Below the pieces are notes generated by a model. It ran no database searches, was not told the origin of the DNA, and saw only the letters and a list, made by a program, of their open reading frames with translations. DNA of 21,990 bases from a virus: IMG/VR virus record IMGVR_UViG_3300035698_008165, positions 1 through 21,990 of that record. One strand, written 5' to 3'. Below are positions 6,704 through 15,687 of the stretch, one piece after another. Position numbers and translations under genes: made by a program. Each line of letters starts with the position of its first letter. Position 1 is the first letter of the stretch.

Positions 6704-7675
6704 ATGATTACACTAATTTCAACACCCGAATATGCCGATCCTGCCGATCCTGCTGTGATATGCAGATGGCTCGCAACGGAAAGCCCGAACAACTTCAGGT
6801 TCCTCAGGACTGATTGGGTATGTGTTGGTGCAGATAATGCAGGGTTTTTAAGGCTGACCGTTGGTGAAGATTACATCGGTAGCGATGAGAATGTGATAGC
6901 TGTTTATTGTTCTGCAACTAATCAGATGTACGTGGGCGCAGTAACGAATGTTGATGTGACACTCAGGGTAATTGATACTGATATTGTATGGGTAGCTACA
7001 ATGAACATTACATATCTCAATGATAACTCACTTTATGGAGGGTATTATTTTGAAGGCAGGTTGACAATCGATGATATTATCTATCCGCTCACTATTATAG
7101 CCTCCCCTGATTCATTCGGATATGGAGACTTAGATGTATCGGGTATTCTAAGGATAGTAACGGCACTGGGTAAAACAGGTGATTACACTGATCGGATAAT
7201 GAGTGAACCTACCAAGTCAGGCAGATTCAATTTCGAGTACAGGGCCGCATGGTATGGCTCAGATAATGACTGGGAGGGCGTTGCGATAACTTCACCTCCT
7301 GCTTCACCTCCTATACTAATTGACTGGTACTATGGTGAGTCAGTACGAAGCGAAGAACAGGGATCAAATCTACATGAGTACGTTGCTGATGAGCTTAATG
7401 ATGCACCGTTTTTTAATGCCTTTGACCGACCTGTTTACTTTCTTGGACTACCATTCGACCTATCCTTTATCATGCCTGAGGTGGCTGAGATTTCACCAGT
7501 ATCAGATATTCATGTTCAGATCAAGATATACGATTCAAATAATTTACTGCTTGATACGATTGACGAAGATGTACCGGCTGATGATCTTGAAGGATATATC
7601 TGTAGTTTGAATATTGACGAGACTGAGATACCAGAGAATGCTGATCATATGACAGCAGAAATAACAACACCATAA
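6704..7675 (+). CDS. Tail structural protein, 323 aa
   Basis: An acidic, beta-rich protein of 323 residues, Asp-rich throughout, with almost no Lys in long stretches. The C-terminal third contains a segment (about 225-262) with NLHEYVADELN followed by a PVYFLGLPFDLSFI motif, which I recall from uncharacterised Bacteroidota phage virion proteins, and then an Ig-like run of strands (VQIKIYDSNNLLLD). An N-terminal ADPADPA repeat is encoded by a tandem gccgatcct. Location upstream of the adhesins and tape measure gene suggests a tail component; which one cannot be decided. Confidence 0.6.
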   Translation: MITLISTPEYADPADPAVICRWLATESPNNFRFLRTDWVCVGADNAGFLRLTVGEDYIGSDENVIAVYCSATNQMYVGAVTNVDVTLRVIDTDIVWVATMNITYLNDNSLYGGYYFEGRLTIDDIIYPLTIIASPDSFGYGDLDVSGILRIVTALGKTGDYTDRIMSEPTKSGRFNFEYRAAWYGSDNDWEGVAITSPPASPPILIDWYYGESVRSEEQGSNLHEYVADELNDAPFFNAFDRPVYFLGLPFDLSFIMPEVAEISPVSDIHVQIKIYDSNNLLLDTIDEDVPADDLEGYICSLNIDETEIPENADHMTAEITTP

Positions 7676-7695
7676 CAAACAAAAACAGAGAAGTA

Positions 7696-8016
7696 ATGAA
7701 AAATCCATTTACGGTTTTAAAAAGAAAGAAGAGATCAGATGCAAAAAGGGCTGTTTCTAACCTAACAGGCAGAACGCCTGCTGATTTTAAAATTGGGGAG
7801 GTCTATAAAATGAGTCCAGGTTGCTATACAAAAAATCCTTATTATATAATCATAAGCGGGACAGGTATAGGATTTATAGAGACATATATTCCAGGGCATC
7901 ATTTATTATTGATTAAATATCCATCTCTGACATGGGAGTATCAAATACCAAGAATGACATTTGTTGGAATAGGATTGGGATATAAAAAATATATTCATAA
8001 TCAGGAATTGAAATAA
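7696..8016 (+). CDS. Small basic hypothetical protein, 106 aa
   Basis: A 106-residue basic protein with a Lys/Arg-rich N-terminus (about 1-25) followed by a beta-rich body containing a FKIGEVYKM strand and Gly-rich turns. An A-rich leader (aaaaacagagaagta) precedes the ATG, as for other stand-alone small ORFs here, and the gene is more AT-rich than its neighbours. No family recognised. It may be an accessory insert between tail genes. Confidence 0.55.
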   Translation: MKNPFTVLKRKKRSDAKRAVSNLTGRTPADFKIGEVYKMSPGCYTKNPYYIIISGTGIGFIETYIPGHHLLLIKYPSLTWEYQIPRMTFVGIGLGYKKYIHNQELK

Positions 8017-8018
8017 TA

Positions 8019-9458
8019 ATGGGTTGGGGAAAGGATTTATATAAACTTGTACGCATACCGATAAGAACGGCCTGTGATGGTTATTACCTTCGTTGGTATT
8101 ATAACGGCTGGCACTATTGGTTCTTCAGACCTGGACAATACGGTATAGAGACAGAGGGAGAAAACTACTTCACCATCGGTACTCGTCAGATAAAGCTAGG
8201 TTCAGGGCAACTATCCCGGGGAGAGGCCGATGCTGTAAGAACAATAATGAATACCCGTGAAGTTTATTTACTTACCGATAATGGATGGAAGCACGTAAGG
8301 ATTGAGCCGGGGAGCGTAACAGTATATAACGAAAGCGTACTGGGTGCAGAGATTGATTTTATAGTCGTTATCGGAAGCAAAGAAATATCAGGCGATACAG
8401 GCTTCACACCTGTACTGCCAGTTCCTGTAATTGATCCACCAGCATTTGAGGGCTACTGTGAGAAAATAGTAGGTACTCAAATATGGATGTGCGCTAACTG
8501 GGGAGCCGATTATCCTGGTAGTAAAATATATGATGATAATGAGAGCTTCCGGGAATTATACGGAGGGTTATATACCAAGGCTCAAATCATGTCACCAGGA
8601 TTCGTTCCCGAGGGATGGCGCATACCTACTCCGGCAGATTGGGCAACGCTAATGGGATATCTTGGAGGAGCCGCAGCCGCCGGAGGACACCTTAAAGAAG
8701 CAGGGGCCGCACATTGGATACTACCAAACACTGATGCAGATAATACAAGCGGACTAACTTTCGTGGGAGGTGGATGGCACTGGTACGATGGAGCCTCAGG
8801 TACTTATAAGTTCTTACTGAAAGATCAGACAGGCTATTACTGGATGCAATCAGCTGACGGTAATGCGTGGTGCTACTTACTTAAGTTCACTGATGGAGTA
8901 TTATTATATTCTCCCCTTGCCGATGTTGTGCCAGCCCTTGATCCGATGTATATGAGTGTACGGCTTATTAAGGATGAAGTTGCACCAACGGACTTCCATG
9001 ATTGGTTCTTGCCTTCAAGAAATGATTTGGTTACAATGTATAACATCTTGCATACGGCAGGACTTGGTGGTTTCTCAAATACAAGATACTGGTCATCTAG
9101 TGAAGTTAACTTAGGCAGCGGGAGTGCCAGGGATTTTGGTACAGGTGCTGCCCTAACTGCATCTAAAAATACATCTTACTATGTTAGAGCTTGTCGTACA
9201 TTTGTTGCAGCAATAGGAGCTTATGTAGCGGGTGATATAGGTCCGGCAAGTGGTTTTATATTCTACGTTGATGGAGCTGGAACAACATATTATGAAGCTG
9301 CGCCTATCGATCAATCAACAGGTCAAGTTTGGAGTAATGTTATTGCATGGTTAGGAACAACAAGTATCCTGATTGGGACTGGCCAGGCAAATACTAACTT
9401 CATAATTGGACAGCCAGGACACGTTGATAGTGCAGCAAAAATATGTGATGATTTATAA
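8019..9458 (+). CDS. Lectin-like tail adhesin with FISUMP and permuted DUF1566-like parts
   Basis: This 479-residue protein has four parts. Residues 1-125 form a beta-rich domain with YYLRWYYNGWHYWFF (22-36), also found in the 805-aa protein at 10263. Residues about 145-318 are a Fibrobacter succinogenes major (FISUMP) domain: IVGTQIWMCANWG, a GWRIPTPADW core, and YMSVRLIKD at its end. Residues about 325-395 look like the second half of a DUF1566-type C-type-lectin fold (DWFLPSRNDL, YWSSSE, YYVRACRTF). Residues about 405-479 look like the first half (GPASGFIFYVDG, YYEAAPIDQSTG, IGTGQANT, AAKICDDL). Such folds bind ligands, so a receptor-binding tail role is likely. The reversed order of the halves is the odd feature. 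Confidence 0.75.
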   Translation: MGWGKDLYKLVRIPIRTACDGYYLRWYYNGWHYWFFRPGQYGIETEGENYFTIGTRQIKLGSGQLSRGEADAVRTIMNTREVYLLTDNGWKHVRIEPGSVTVYNESVLGAEIDFIVVIGSKEISGDTGFTPVLPVPVIDPPAFEGYCEKIVGTQIWMCANWGADYPGSKIYDDNESFRELYGGLYTKAQIMSPGFVPEGWRIPTPADWATLMGYLGGAAAAGGHLKEAGAAHWILPNTDADNTSGLTFVGGGWHWYDGASGTYKFLLKDQTGYYWMQSADGNAWCYLLKFTDGVLLYSPLADVVPALDPMYMSVRLIKDEVAPTDFHDWFLPSRNDLVTMYNILHTAGLGGFSNTRYWSSSEVNLGSGSARDFGTGAALTASKNTSYYVRACRTFVAAIGAYVAGDIGPASGFIFYVDGAGTTYYEAAPIDQSTGQVWSNVIAWLGTTSILIGTGQANTNFIIGQPGHVDSAAKICDDL

Positions 9459-9461
9459 ATT

Positions 9462-9743
9462 ATGATTGAAATTATTAAAATATCGCTGATAGCTTTTATG
9501 TTCGCAACATTAGCTGGGAAAGAAAAATCTATATTTCACTGGTACTACAAGTTGATAACTAAGCTTCCTGATTCTATAAGCTACCCGCTGGGAGGATGCT
9601 ATCTATGTTTTACAGGTCAGGCTTGCTTTTGGTACTACCTGTTATTTGTAGACGGATACAATTTCTTTGAGCATTTGTTCTTTGCTTCAGCAGGAATGTT
9701 TCTGTCAATGATATACAATAAGATTTATAATTTACTAAAATAA
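9462..9743 (+). CDS. Small phage membrane protein with Cys cluster
   Basis: A 93-residue protein with hydrophobic stretches at about 3-18, 53-66 and 70-85. Between the first two lies LGGCYLCFTGQACFW, with Cys46, Cys49 and Cys55. Small membrane proteins with a Gly-Cys-xx-Cys segment next to a Trp/Phe helix occur in other phages (DUF1360-like appearance), role unknown. A holin-like or superinfection-exclusion role is possible. It is a membrane protein set among virion genes. Confidence 0.65.
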   Translation: MIEIIKISLIAFMFATLAGKEKSIFHWYYKLITKLPDSISYPLGGCYLCFTGQACFWYYLLFVDGYNFFEHLFFASAGMFLSMIYNKIYNLLK

Positions 9744-9748
9744 AAGTT

Positions 9749-10258
9749 ATGCCAAAATTTCCAAGTGACCTCGGACATAGAGCAGCAGTATTAACAACTG
9801 ATAAACTGCTTATTCATAATATAACAACAGGAGCGACAGAGTATTCTACCGTTTCAGAACTACTCGCTGCCCTAGCTATTTATGGTAATGTAGGGATAGG
9901 AACCGTAGCTCCACAAGAGAAATTACATGTTTATAAAGCTATAGGATCCGCAAGAGTAGAGGTTGAAACAGGAGACGGTAATGCTGCTGCTTTTAAGCTC
10001 ACTAATACAGCAGGAAGTTATAGTGCCTATACTCAAAGTAATTCATTTAGAATCTATGATAATATTGCACCTGCTGAAAGATTAATTATTGATAGTGCAG
10101 GAAATGTAGGAATCGGAACAGTGACACCCACATCAAAATTACAAGTTGTAGGAATACCTGTTTATGCTAATAATGCAGCAGCAATCGTAGGAGGATTAAC
10201 AGCAGGAGCATTTTATCGAACGGGTGGAGATCCTGACCCGGTTTGTATAGTACATTAA
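9749..10258 (+). CDS. Tail fibre-like protein with GNVGIGT repeats
   Basis: A 169-residue fibre or adhesin component. Two copies of a GNVGIGTxxP...KLxV repeat (about residues 46-62 and 117-133) are the beta-helix/collar type repeats common in phage tail fibres and trimeric adhesins. The C-terminus, from VYANNAAAIVGGLTAGAFYR to DPDPVCIVH, is a widespread phage fibre ending with a conserved Val-His terminus. The N-terminus (LGHRAAVLTTDKLLIHN) resembles other phage-particle attachment ends. The protein is short for a full fibre, so it may be a minor fibre or work with the neighbouring adhesins. Confidence 0.75.
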   Translation: MPKFPSDLGHRAAVLTTDKLLIHNITTGATEYSTVSELLAALAIYGNVGIGTVAPQEKLHVYKAIGSARVEVETGDGNAAAFKLTNTAGSYSAYTQSNSFRIYDNIAPAERLIIDSAGNVGIGTVTPTSKLQVVGIPVYANNAAAIVGGLTAGAFYRTGGDPDPVCIVH

Positions 10259-10262
10259 AAAG

Positions 10263-12680
10263 ATGAGAATAGGAGTAAATAGAGAATTAGCAGACGGTAT
10301 ATTACTGACTGACGACGGCGATCCGATATTAACAGAGGCCGGTGAAGAGATTACTATCTCAACTCCTGTTCCACTTACAATATTAATATCACAATGTGCT
10401 ATAGGAGTTTACCTTCGATGGTGGTTTAATGGCTGGCACTATTTCAACTTCACTGACGACTATGAAATTAAGATGCAGACCGAGAGCCTTGGAACTCAGA
10501 CCACTAATTTCTTCTCAGTTATATCCAAGATCGAAAGACCAACAAGATTAAAAGCATTGTACTCATACCAAATAGTTACTGAAGGAATAACACCCGGAAA
10601 CATTGACGGCTTCACAGGCATACTAATGGCCGAGAAAGTTGAGCAGTATGAGGGTAAGGTGTGGAGAGAAGTGGACATAACCAGGGGCTATCATGGCTTA
10701 AGGGAAGGAATAGACAGAGGATTCTATATTGGTTTTGAAGCCACCCGCAAAGAACTACCTGATAGTTCGTCAGTATTTCATAAGTCACTTGAGCTGTATC
10801 TTGGAGACACACTTTGCGATCTTGACGTTAACGAGGTAGTACCTATCAATAAACAGACAAATGATATTGCAGAGATGCAGGATAGGCAGAGCGACTTTAC
10901 TGCTCAGTTCAAGGTACGGAAGACCCGTGAGATGAAAGCACTGTTTGAGCTATCAGGGGAGACAGGGATAAATACTACATTCCCATTTGTGGCTCATGAT
11001 TGCAAATTAATATCAGATCATATTGAGATAATAACAGGCGGAACCCTGTACGTTAACAAGGTAGATGACCAGTATTATTATGTGTCAATCCTATCAGGAA
11101 ACAAAAACTTATTTGAGACAATAGATAACTTGAAAATATCAGAGCTTACTTTGGCCTCGACAAATCATACATGGAACGTTGCGACTATGGTAGCTTCTCA
11201 TGCTGCTGATCTTGATTATGTTTATCCGCTTTGTGAACCCTCAGAGGATGGAGGTATTACACCTGATGAAGATGACGGAGATACGGTAGATATGTATGGC
11301 GGATGGATATGGCCCTTTATAAAAGTAAAAGCTATCTGGGATGAGATATTCGTAAACGCAGGGTATATCTGCGAAGGTAGTATACTGACTGATGACACGT
11401 TTGATAAGTTATTCCTTCCGATAGTAAACAGGAATATCTCTAATAGCATTACTGAGTCTTATTTGTATTCAGGGGTATGGAGGGGGAGGCGAGACTTTAC
11501 AATAGCTCCCGCACCCCTTAACTTTCTAAATGGAATAATCACAATACTAAACGGTGACGGTGGATTGTTTGATTCATCTGCTATATATGTTCTGCCTTTC
11601 GATGCTACATATAAATTCCGGGTAAGCATATTTGCTCAGTTTGATGGAGCCCTTCCTGGTGCTTACCTATACATAGCAGCAGCGTATAATAAGGACATGA
11701 TTTTAGTCTATGACTCAGGAACAGGAGACACAATATACGAATGCGAATACACTGGACTAACTGATGCGCAGGCAACATTCTATATCAATCCTCAAGATGC
11801 TATACGGTTTTACGAAATATCAGTTGTCTCAATAACTCAAGATAGTGATGAGTTTGGTAGCGTCATGACTCCTCATATCAATTTGCCCGACCTATCACAG
11901 ACAGATTTCATTAAGCTAATATGTAATATGTTTGGTCTCATTCCTGATGTAACGCCTCGGGACCGTAAGATTCTGTTTTGGAACTATACCGATCTGTATG
12001 ATAATATCGCTATTGCCCGTGATTGGTCTGACTACTTATCAGAGAGAGACGACGAAGGGGAGTTTAAGTTTGGCGATTATGCTCAGGATAATTATTTGAG
12101 ATACAAGGATTCTGAAGATGTTATAGGCGATCAGGGACTTGGTTCAATGCATATCAATGATGAGACGCTACCGGCCGAAAAAGATGTTATGGAAGTACCT
12201 GTATCAACATGCGATGAGGTAACTATACTGGATAATATATTCAGTGTTGATGTGTCAAGGATCGCATTTAATGAATTCAACCCAGACACATCAGTATACG
12301 ATAGCAAGGAATACATCGACCCACGAATTGTTTATGTCGATCATGTCAGATCTGTAGCTTCACCGGCTTATGAGAAAACACTAGGGCTAAGACCAACAGT
12401 AGCACCCGGAGGAGAAATAGATATTACAAGCCCCAGAAAGGCTTCATCTATTGAGGTATCATTTTCTCAGCTTGTTTATAATTACTATCCATCCCTTTCA
12501 AGGTTGCTGACAAAAACTAACCTGCGTAGGGCTAAGTTCAATCTACCTGTTTATGAAGTGGCAGGATTAAAGCATTACATACCGATTTACTTAAGCCAAT
12601 ACAAGGCATATTTTTATGTTAACAAAATCAATAACTATGTTCCTGGTAAGTTGTGTACAATTGATCTAATAAAATTATAG
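10263..12680 (+). CDS. Large tail protein (hub/fibre type), 805 aa
   Basis: The 805-residue product starts with an acidic segment (LTDDGDPILTEAGEEI, 14-30) like those at the N-terminus of phage tail proteins, then the VYLRWWFNGWHYFNF domain (49-63 and onward) shared with the adhesin at 8019. The body is beta-rich and acidic. Its C-terminal third has LSQTDFIKLICNMFGLIPDV (about 543-562), a DWSDYLSERDD segment and FKFGDYAQDNYLRYKD, resembling tail hub or baseplate-wedge proteins of Bacteroidota phages. It could be the hub or receptor-binding component. Its position just before the tape measure gene, rather than after, is unusual. Confidence 0.65.
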   Translation: MRIGVNRELADGILLTDDGDPILTEAGEEITISTPVPLTILISQCAIGVYLRWWFNGWHYFNFTDDYEIKMQTESLGTQTTNFFSVISKIERPTRLKALYSYQIVTEGITPGNIDGFTGILMAEKVEQYEGKVWREVDITRGYHGLREGIDRGFYIGFEATRKELPDSSSVFHKSLELYLGDTLCDLDVNEVVPINKQTNDIAEMQDRQSDFTAQFKVRKTREMKALFELSGETGINTTFPFVAHDCKLISDHIEIITGGTLYVNKVDDQYYYVSILSGNKNLFETIDNLKISELTLASTNHTWNVATMVASHAADLDYVYPLCEPSEDGGITPDEDDGDTVDMYGGWIWPFIKVKAIWDEIFVNAGYICEGSILTDDTFDKLFLPIVNRNISNSITESYLYSGVWRGRRDFTIAPAPLNFLNGIITILNGDGGLFDSSAIYVLPFDATYKFRVSIFAQFDGALPGAYLYIAAAYNKDMILVYDSGTGDTIYECEYTGLTDAQATFYINPQDAIRFYEISVVSITQDSDEFGSVMTPHINLPDLSQTDFIKLICNMFGLIPDVTPRDRKILFWNYTDLYDNIAIARDWSDYLSERDDEGEFKFGDYAQDNYLRYKDSEDVIGDQGLGSMHINDETLPAEKDVMEVPVSTCDEVTILDNIFSVDVSRIAFNEFNPDTSVYDSKEYIDPRIVYVDHVRSVASPAYEKTLGLRPTVAPGGEIDITSPRKASSIEVSFSQLVYNYYPSLSRLLTKTNLRRAKFNLPVYEVAGLKHYIPIYLSQYKAYFYVNKINNYVPGKLCTIDLIKL

Positions 12681-12682
12681 CC

Positions 12683-15460
12683 ATGGCAACAGAACAGAAA
12701 AAATATCTCATAAATGTAGAAAGCAACCTTGACAAGTATTCCAAAGAGGCTGCTAATGCGAAGAAAAATGTTGATACTCTCAAGGCTAGTAATGAAAAAC
12801 TAAAAGCCGGAGGCAAGGCTACAACAGCAGAGATTGAAAAAAGCAATGCAGCTCTCCGGAATGCTCAAGCAGAATACCGTAAGTCGAAGAAACTTGTTGA
12901 CCTGCAAACACAGGCTAACCTTTCAAACGTAGGTAGCAGAAAGCAGCTTAATGCAATAGTCGCAATCGAACAACAACGATTGGGAAAGCTAACAAATACG
13001 ATTGTAGCAAATTCAAAAGGTGTTAGGGTATTATCTGCTGACTATATTAAGCAAAAGCAGGCACTGGCACAGGCAAAAGGAGCTGTCATAGCTTACGATG
13101 GAGCGCAAAAGGACGGACGCTCAAACGTTGGACGCTACTCGGCAAGTCTTGCAAAAATGGGCAAAAGCTTATTGCAGACAATGGGAGTGTTTTCAGCAGG
13201 GACTATAATATTAAGAGCCTTTTTTAATGTTATAAAGAACGGCTTTAAGACCACGTTCAACTTTGAAAAATCAATGTCCACAGTTCAGGCTATCTTAAGG
13301 GTGACTAAAGATGAGATGGTTGAACTGCGCCAGAGTGCTATTGAGCTTGGTTCAGCTACTAAGTTTACAGCTACAGAGGTTGCGGGGCTTCAGAAAGAAT
13401 ATGCCAAATTAGGCTTTACGATGTTTGAGATCAAGAACATCACAAGAGATACACTTGATCTTGCAGCTGCTTCAGGCTCAGAATTATCAGAAACAGCATC
13501 CATCGTAGGATCAACCATGAGACAGTTCAATCTTGACGCCACAGAGTCAGCAATGGTGGTGGATACTATGTCACTTGGTTTCAGTACCTCTGCTCTGGAC
13601 ATGGAGAAATTTAAAGTCGGTATGTCAAAGGCTGGACCTGTTGCGGCCTCGTTTGGGAATTCTCTACAAAGAACAACAGCCGAATTAGGGACTTTGGCTA
13701 ATGCTGGACTTGACGCTTCAACATCAGGAACATCATTAAGGAATATATATCTTGAGCTATCTAAAAGAGGCTTGACATGGGATGAGGCTATGAATAAAAT
13801 TAGCTCATCACAGAATGCCGCAGCCACATCATTCGATTTATTTGGTAAACGTGGAGCTGTTGCCGGACTAATACTTGCTGAAAATACTGACACTATCGTT
13901 GAATATACCGAAGAACTTACCGCCGCTGACGGGGTGACAAAAGACATGGCTGATACAATGCTTGACAATGTTTCCGGTTCTATGACTATATTCAAATCAG
14001 CATGGGAAGGCTTGATCCTGAGAACAGGACAGTCAACAGGGGAGCTACAGGAATACATAGAGTCTTTAACCGATCTGGTTTCAATGATAAATACAGACGG
14101 CAAACCTGCGCTAGATTCTTTATTTGAGACAAAACAGATTGATAACTTTCTGTCAAGAGCTAAACTATTCAGGGATACCGGACAGGGATTCATTGGATCA
14201 TGGTCAGCAGCAAGACAGACTACAAATAAACAGGTTCAAGAAATGCTTGATAAATTTCAGGCTGTTGAGCAAAAAAGAAGGGATATTGAAAAGAAAGCTA
14301 ATGAAGCAAGATTAAAAGAGGAGGCAGAGATAGCAAGAGCGAAAAAACAAAAACTTATTGATGCTCAAGCAGCTATTGACGCCCTTGAACTTGCTGAGAA
14401 GTTAGCAGAAGCCGATAGGCGTGTACTGCTTGAACTCCGTAAACTACAGGCCAAAGATGATATTAAAGCAATGAAGCAGGTATTAGCTGATGAATTAGCT
14501 GCTGATCTTGAAAATATTGAATTAACCAATAACCAGAGATTGCTACTGCGAGAGAAATATCTTCAGGCCGTTGCAGCATTAGACTTAAAGGCCGCTAAAG
14601 AGAGGGAAAAGCTAGAGGATGACGCAGCCAGTAAAGCTGCAAAAGAGCTTAAAATACTGGAAGCAAAAGCAAAAGCAGAGGCCGATCTACTGCGTGAACA
14701 ATACGCTATCGAGAGACAGATAGATGCTGAGATCGCTGACATCGAAAAGAATAGCCTATTAACTAATGCTGAACTGAGATTACAAATAGCTGAACTATCA
14801 AGTACCGATCTGTTTGATGTTGAAATGCAGCGGCTTGAAATGTTAATGAATGCTGAGATAGAAGCAGCTGACGGCACAGGTATTGAGACTAATCTTATAT
14901 ATGAAAAGTATGCTCTGCTGAGATCACAGATAGATCAACAGGAATCAGATGCTAAACTTGCTTTGTACGGTGGATTTGCTGCGAACATCGCTCAGATATT
15001 TGGAGAAAACACAGCAATAGGAAAGGCCGCTGCAGTGGCAAGTACAACAATCGCTACATATGAAGCCGCTATGCAGGCTTACAAATCTATGGTCGGAATA
15101 CCTATCGCTGGACCTGTTCTTGCTGTAGCAGCCGCAGGGGCAGCCGTAGCAACAGGGATAGCAAGTGTCAAGAAGATACTAGCGGTTGATATCCCAGGCG
15201 AAGGTGGTGGAGGCGGAGCAGCACCAACGCCAATTAAGGCACAACAGCCTCGAGCGTTAGCCGCTCCCGTTAGTGCGACATTCTTTACTCAGCCCCAGTT
15301 GACTCAGGCAGATCTTAACGCTGCGCCAAATCAAAACGCTTTGACTCCTGAGGCACTTGCACTGGCTATAAGCGAACTACCAAATCCGATTGTAACAGTT
15401 GAGGATATAAACGCAAGAACACACGATAAAACAAAAGTAGAAGTAAGGGCAATCATATGA
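12683..15460 (+). CDS. Tail tape measure protein (TP901 type)
   Basis: A 925-residue tape measure protein, which sets tail length and helps DNA enter the host. Coiled coil occupies about residues 10-140. Residues about 190-445 match the TP901 core: FEKSMSTVQAIL, SATKFTATEVAGLQKEYAKL, a small-residue-rich middle and FDLFGKRGAVAGL. A long Lys/Glu/Ala coiled coil spans about 515-760. Near the end (about 800-865) two hydrophobic Ala-rich helices could insert into a membrane, followed by a Gly/Pro/Ala linker. By the rule of thumb of about 0.15 nm per residue the tail would be near 140 nm, arguing for a long-tailed phage. The next gene overlaps by 4 bases. Confidence 0.93.
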   Translation: MATEQKKYLINVESNLDKYSKEAANAKKNVDTLKASNEKLKAGGKATTAEIEKSNAALRNAQAEYRKSKKLVDLQTQANLSNVGSRKQLNAIVAIEQQRLGKLTNTIVANSKGVRVLSADYIKQKQALAQAKGAVIAYDGAQKDGRSNVGRYSASLAKMGKSLLQTMGVFSAGTIILRAFFNVIKNGFKTTFNFEKSMSTVQAILRVTKDEMVELRQSAIELGSATKFTATEVAGLQKEYAKLGFTMFEIKNITRDTLDLAAASGSELSETASIVGSTMRQFNLDATESAMVVDTMSLGFSTSALDMEKFKVGMSKAGPVAASFGNSLQRTTAELGTLANAGLDASTSGTSLRNIYLELSKRGLTWDEAMNKISSSQNAAATSFDLFGKRGAVAGLILAENTDTIVEYTEELTAADGVTKDMADTMLDNVSGSMTIFKSAWEGLILRTGQSTGELQEYIESLTDLVSMINTDGKPALDSLFETKQIDNFLSRAKLFRDTGQGFIGSWSAARQTTNKQVQEMLDKFQAVEQKRRDIEKKANEARLKEEAEIARAKKQKLIDAQAAIDALELAEKLAEADRRVLLELRKLQAKDDIKAMKQVLADELAADLENIELTNNQRLLLREKYLQAVAALDLKAAKEREKLEDDAASKAAKELKILEAKAKAEADLLREQYAIERQIDAEIADIEKNSLLTNAELRLQIAELSSTDLFDVEMQRLEMLMNAEIEAADGTGIETNLIYEKYALLRSQIDQQESDAKLALYGGFAANIAQIFGENTAIGKAAAVASTTIATYEAAMQAYKSMVGIPIAGPVLAVAAAGAAVATGIASVKKILAVDIPGEGGGGGAAPTPIKAQQPRALAAPVSATFFTQPQLTQADLNAAPNQNALTPEALALAISELPNPIVTVEDINARTHDKTKVEVRAII

Positions 15461-15687
15461 CAGTATTTGAATACATAGGCAAGAATTATGAGAGGATTAA
15501 AAAAGATGTTAAAATAGGTATTACATCTTACAGCGTTTTAAAACATTGGCTAATCTATTCCCGGTATGACTATTACAGAAAGACAGGTAGCAAGGTTAGT
15601 ATAGCTGTGCTTTGTGCAGCAACGGATAATAGGGTTTCTGAAAATTGGGTGTATGCAATAATTAAAAAAATGGAGGCAGAAGCATGA
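15457..15687 (+). CDS. Small hypothetical protein linking tail and glycan genes
   Basis: A 76-residue, basic, helical protein coupled by ATGA to the tape measure gene before it and to the glycosyltransferase after it. The C-terminal half (VSIAVLCAATDNRVSENWVYAIIKKMEAE) looks like a helical DNA-binding or small-domain fold, perhaps helix-turn-helix like, but the evidence is weak. No family recognised. Its coupling on both sides makes the glycan cluster continuous with the late structural operon. Confidence 0.6.
   Translation: MTVFEYIGKNYERIKKDVKIGITSYSVLKHWLIYSRYDYYRKTGSKVSIAVLCAATDNRVSENWVYAIIKKMEAEA

Noticed and set aside
6733-6755. Tandem gccgatcct repeat as a regulatory or mobile signal
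   Set aside because: It lies in frame inside the tail gene and simply encodes an Ala-Asp-Pro duplication; only two copies.
8019-9458. Diversity-generating retroelement within the window
   Set aside because: The lectin fold is suitable, but no reverse transcriptase or second near-identical repeat copy is present in this window; kept only as a reason to search the rest of the genome.
13390-14193. 267-aa open frame on the - strand, opposite the tape measure gene
   Set aside because: It is antisense to the TP901 core, rich in Ser, Ala and Val as expected from the complement of that composition, shows no domain, and has no leader or promoter. It is a shadow of the coding strand.
14563-14877. Ser/Ala-rich - strand frame of 104 aa
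   Set aside because: Its composition mirrors the Lys/Glu/Ala coiled coil of the tape measure protein on the + strand; no independent signs of coding.
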